Below, piece after piece: positions 35,168 to 35,409 of a DNA stretch of 35,409 nucleotides; position 1 is the stretch's first letter; each line of letters starts with the position of its first letter. The stretch spans positions 1-35,409 of the forward strand of contig DUBM01000003.1 in the NCBI GenBank assembly GCA_012960305.1. The letters are read 5' to 3'. The stretch comes from Gammaproteobacteria bacterium (lineage in GTDB: Bacteria; Pseudomonadota; Gammaproteobacteria; Pseudomonadales; Pseudohongiellaceae). Under the pieces are notes generated by a model. It made no database searches, was not told the origin of the DNA, and saw only the letters and a program-made list of their open reading frames with translations. Made by a program: the position numbers and the translations under genes.

Positions 35168-35409
35168 TTTCTTAATTACCTCGTTTTATAAAATTTACTA
35201 ATGAATTTTTGGTTGGAATTGGAATTATTATAGATAAGAAACGGTAGAAATAGCTACTTTTCTCAGCGAAAGTTCGAGCGTTGATAATCGAGCCTGCCTG
35301 CTGTATGAATATGGTTATCATGAAGGTAACTATGGTATGTTAAATATTCTTCGCGGCGAGCGGATGAAGGAACGTCGAGGAGAATAATTTCTAGCAACAT
35401 CCTTTTTCG

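Noticed and set aside
35222..35387. Plus-strand open frame ending GERMKERRGE
   Set aside because: No start codon or ribosome binding site and no recognisable family; it may be the tail of something outside my ability to identify, so it is not listed.

Overview
The window looks like a chromosomal segment of a gammaproteobacterium, probably aquatic and with a modest G+C content. The evidence is gene order: cysS-glnS next to ppiB-lpxH, and pepN / DUF2797 / YeaC-like / rhomboid / nadK, are both arrangements I associate with Pseudomonas-like gammaproteobacteria. The genus cannot be named from the sequence.

Layout. (1) 1-3304: right-hand end of an integrative element, with a TPR-methyltransferase cargo gene and a tyrosine integrase reading away from the 3' end of tRNA-His; four short repeats in 11-bp-spaced pairs lie between integrase and tRNA. 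(2) 3228-8536: tRNA-Pro/tRNA-His operon with a good sigma70-type promoter, cysS, glnS, ppiB, lpxH and a DUF1289 gene. (3) 9205-17822: acnB with a terminator, then on the minus strand nadK, rhomboid protease, YeaC-like, DUF2797 and pepN. (4) 17927-18493: a scar where the 5' parts of two dead genes (nucleotide-sugar dehydrogenase and D-cysteine desulfhydrase/ACC deaminase family) run into each other. (5) 18579-33082: a minus-strand respiratory cluster. (6) 33287-35409: a queC 3' remnant, a ceramidase-family membrane protein and a small acidic ORF.

The centrepiece is region 5. In transcription order it runs: unknown membrane-anchored protein, coxB (with a fused cytochrome c domain), coxA, ctaG/cox11, coxC, a GldC-like gene, actA, actB1, actB2, actC, actD, actE, actF, surf1, a cox-associated SCO-like protein and a DUF2909 protein. 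A 36-aa membrane ORF with its own promoter follows. A complete Alternative Complex III (quinol to cytochrome c, replacing bc1) therefore sits inside a caa3 oxidase operon, between the structural and assembly genes. ACIII would take electrons from quinol through its iron-sulfur and haem subunits, and the haem c of ActE/ActA and of CoxB would pass them to CuA and the binuclear centre. Most junctions are ATGA or TAATG overlaps, so one polycistronic unit is likely. No ctaA, ctaB or sco gene is present, so haem A synthesis must be encoded elsewhere.

The most unusual points are: a homolog of the Bacteroidota gliding protein GldC inside the respiratory operon; heptamer and hexamer simple repeats directly upstream of coxB; a degenerate 21-nt repeat block between actA and actB1; gene debris on both sides of the respiratory cluster, which also looks richer in G+C than its left neighbour; and the paired integrase-proximal repeats.
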